The position numbers and the translations under genes are program-made. This document shows positions 6,845 through 7,516 of a DNA stretch of 7,516 nucleotides, piece by piece; the first letter of the stretch is position 1; each line of letters starts with the position of its first letter. The notes under the pieces were generated by a model. That model did no database searches. It was not told where the DNA came from and was given only the letters and a program-made list of their open reading frames with translations. Source of the stretch: Pseudomonadota bacterium (GTDB lineage Bacteria > Pseudomonadota > Alphaproteobacteria > Paracaedibacterales > CAIULA01); contig JAJZHT010000054.1 of assembly GCA_021804455.1 (NCBI GenBank), forward strand, positions 1 to 7,516, written 5' to 3'.

Positions 6845-7249
6845 ATGAAAAATTTTCTTAAAATAGCCTTTGCCAGCTTGATGGTGATGGTCCTTGGCCT
6901 GGGAATGGGTCAGGCCGCTGATCATGCTAAAAAAGTTACAACAGCCTATCGGCAATATGAAACAGAACTGAAAAACCAAGACGTGGATGAAATCAAAAAA
7001 TCCCTTAAGAGTCTGGAGAAAGTATGCGACAAAGAATGTACCCGGTTCACATGTAAAGACTCATCCTTACAGGAAGTTTGTTATTTGCACTGTCCTGCCC
7101 AAAAAATTAAAAATTGTCTGAAGGTAAAAGGTTATACTCCATCAAATCCGGTTAAGTATGACTCAAACGGGATTCCTAAACAAAAGACAAAAAAATCAAA
7201 GGTAAAAATTGTTGAGGAAGAAGATGACGACGAGTCTGATGAATATTAG
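6845..7249 (+). CDS. Small exported six-cysteine protein, twin CX3C, acidic tail
   Basis: A protein of 134 residues that I cannot assign to a named family. Residues 1-24 are a signal peptide: MKNFLK, a hydrophobic core, then GMGQA with likely cleavage before A25. There is no lipobox cysteine, so it should be a soluble periplasmic or secreted protein. Residues 26-60 are charged and probably helical. Six cysteines follow at 61, 65, 70, 79, 83 and 91, with spacing C-x3-C-x4-C-x8-C-x3-C-x7-C. Two of the pairs form a twin CX3C 13 residues apart, as in a disulfide-linked helical hairpin. The tail is lysine-rich (112-121) and then strongly acidic (EEEDDDESDE, 124-133). ATG 6845 follows a 67-base gap. 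The ribosome site is weak (AAAAGA near 6832-6837), and a promoter could not be placed with confidence. Confidence 0.82.
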   Translation: MKNFLKIAFASLMVMVLGLGMGQAADHAKKVTTAYRQYETELKNQDVDEIKKSLKSLEKVCDKECTRFTCKDSSLQEVCYLHCPAQKIKNCLKVKGYTPSNPVKYDSNGIPKQKTKKSKVKIVEEEDDDESDEY

Positions 7250-7285
7250 ACTTTTTAAACTATAAAATTTGTTTGGATTTTTAAG

Positions 7286-7318
7286 GGTCTATCGCTTTTC
7301 GATAGGCCTTTTCCTTTT
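7286..7318 (+). terminator. Rho-independent terminator after the exported-protein gene
   Basis: The arms GGTCTATCG (7286-7294) and CGATAGGCC (7300-7308) form a nine-base-pair stem with one G-U pair and a five-base loop CTTTT. The stem is followed by a T-rich run (TTTTCCTTTT, 7309-7318). It sits 36 bases past the stop of the six-cysteine protein. Read on the opposite strand, the stem has no T run, so it mainly ends + strand transcription. The T run overlaps the stop codon of the converging hemW gene. Confidence 0.85.
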
Positions 7319-7516
7319 ATAATATATAATCCAAAACAGCCTGCAACCGTTGGCGCCCGGAATCGGTTGCTTTGATTCTATCCTGACTGACATCAAGATA
7401 CTGATTTTGGCAAAGATGGTGCCATCTTTCGTGGTTGATAATTTTATCAGCAAAAGCTTGTTCTAAAGGCATCACCAAAGTTTCTAAAGGGATCCCTTCC
7501 GTAAGGCGTAACCCCA
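7317..7516 (-). CDS. hemW: HemW (radical SAM heme chaperone, coproporphyrinogen III oxidase-like), C-terminal part
   Basis: An open frame on the - strand enters from the right edge and stops at TAA (complement of 7317-7319), giving the last 65 residues of a longer protein. It begins with GLRLTEGIPLETL, which matches the GLRLxEGI segment of the HemW/HemN-like C-terminal domain. It continues into a small winged-helix-like tail (DRIKATDSGRQRLQAVLDYI) that corresponds to the usual 'LTxxGrxllnxIl' ending. HemW is a radical SAM protein that binds and delivers heme and is often misannotated as a coproporphyrinogen oxidase. The radical SAM domain lies outside the window, so its cysteine motif cannot be checked here. 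Confidence 0.8.
   Translation of the reverse strand, partial: GLRLTEGIPLETLVMPLEQAFADKIINHERWHHLCQNQYLDVSQDRIKATDSGRQRLQAVLDYIL

Noticed and set aside
6845..7249. The exported six-cysteine protein as the missing MetQ
   Set aside because: MetQ is a lipoprotein of about 270 residues with a lipobox. This protein has 134 residues, no lipobox and a wholly different composition.

Overview
The window is a densely packed, AT-rich bacterial segment with no RNA genes, mobile elements or CRISPR arrays that I can see. It reads as a Gram-negative genome. The evidence is a MetN/MetI methionine importer of proteobacterial type, CutA, a YggU-like protein, a HemW C-terminus and a signal-peptide-bearing periplasmic protein. 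The low GC, the use of TTG starts and the overlapping genes would fit a host-associated alphaproteobacterium, for instance of the Holosporales kind. That placement is an inference and cannot be proved from this sequence.

Region 1 (about 1-4278, all + strand) is a three-gene cluster with gaps of 3 and 6 bases. It encodes a class I SAM-dependent methyltransferase, a polyprenol-phosphate sugar synthase (GT2, DPM1-like) fused to a four-helix GtrA domain, and a 778-residue polytopic membrane protein with GT-C-like features. The natural reading is a lipid-linked sugar pathway. The GT2 enzyme would charge an undecaprenyl-phosphate carrier on the cytoplasmic face, the GtrA-like domain could help flip it, and the large membrane protein would use it on the periplasmic face. 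The methyltransferase could modify a sugar or a lipid. A short open frame ending at 119 may be the tail of an upstream gene.

Region 2 (4279-6777, + strand) starts with a 137-base leader and continues with metN, metI, cutA and a yggU-like DUF167 gene, all overlapping or one base apart. MetN (ATPase with a C-terminal NIL regulatory domain) and MetI (permease) form the methionine ABC importer. The substrate-binding lipoprotein MetQ is not adjacent. CutA and the DUF167 protein look like passengers translated with the transporter.

Region 3 (6778-7316) holds a gene for a small exported six-cysteine protein with a twin CX3C arrangement and a lysine-rich then acidic tail. I do not recognise it. A good intrinsic terminator follows it. 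Region 4 (7317-7516, - strand) is the C-terminal end of hemW, converging on that terminator.

The most interesting items are the probable new GT-C-type enzyme with its sugar-donor cassette and the twin-CX3C exported protein. Secondary points are the orphan metNI pair and the odd metN leader, where a near-perfect Shine-Dalgarno sits far from the plausible start.
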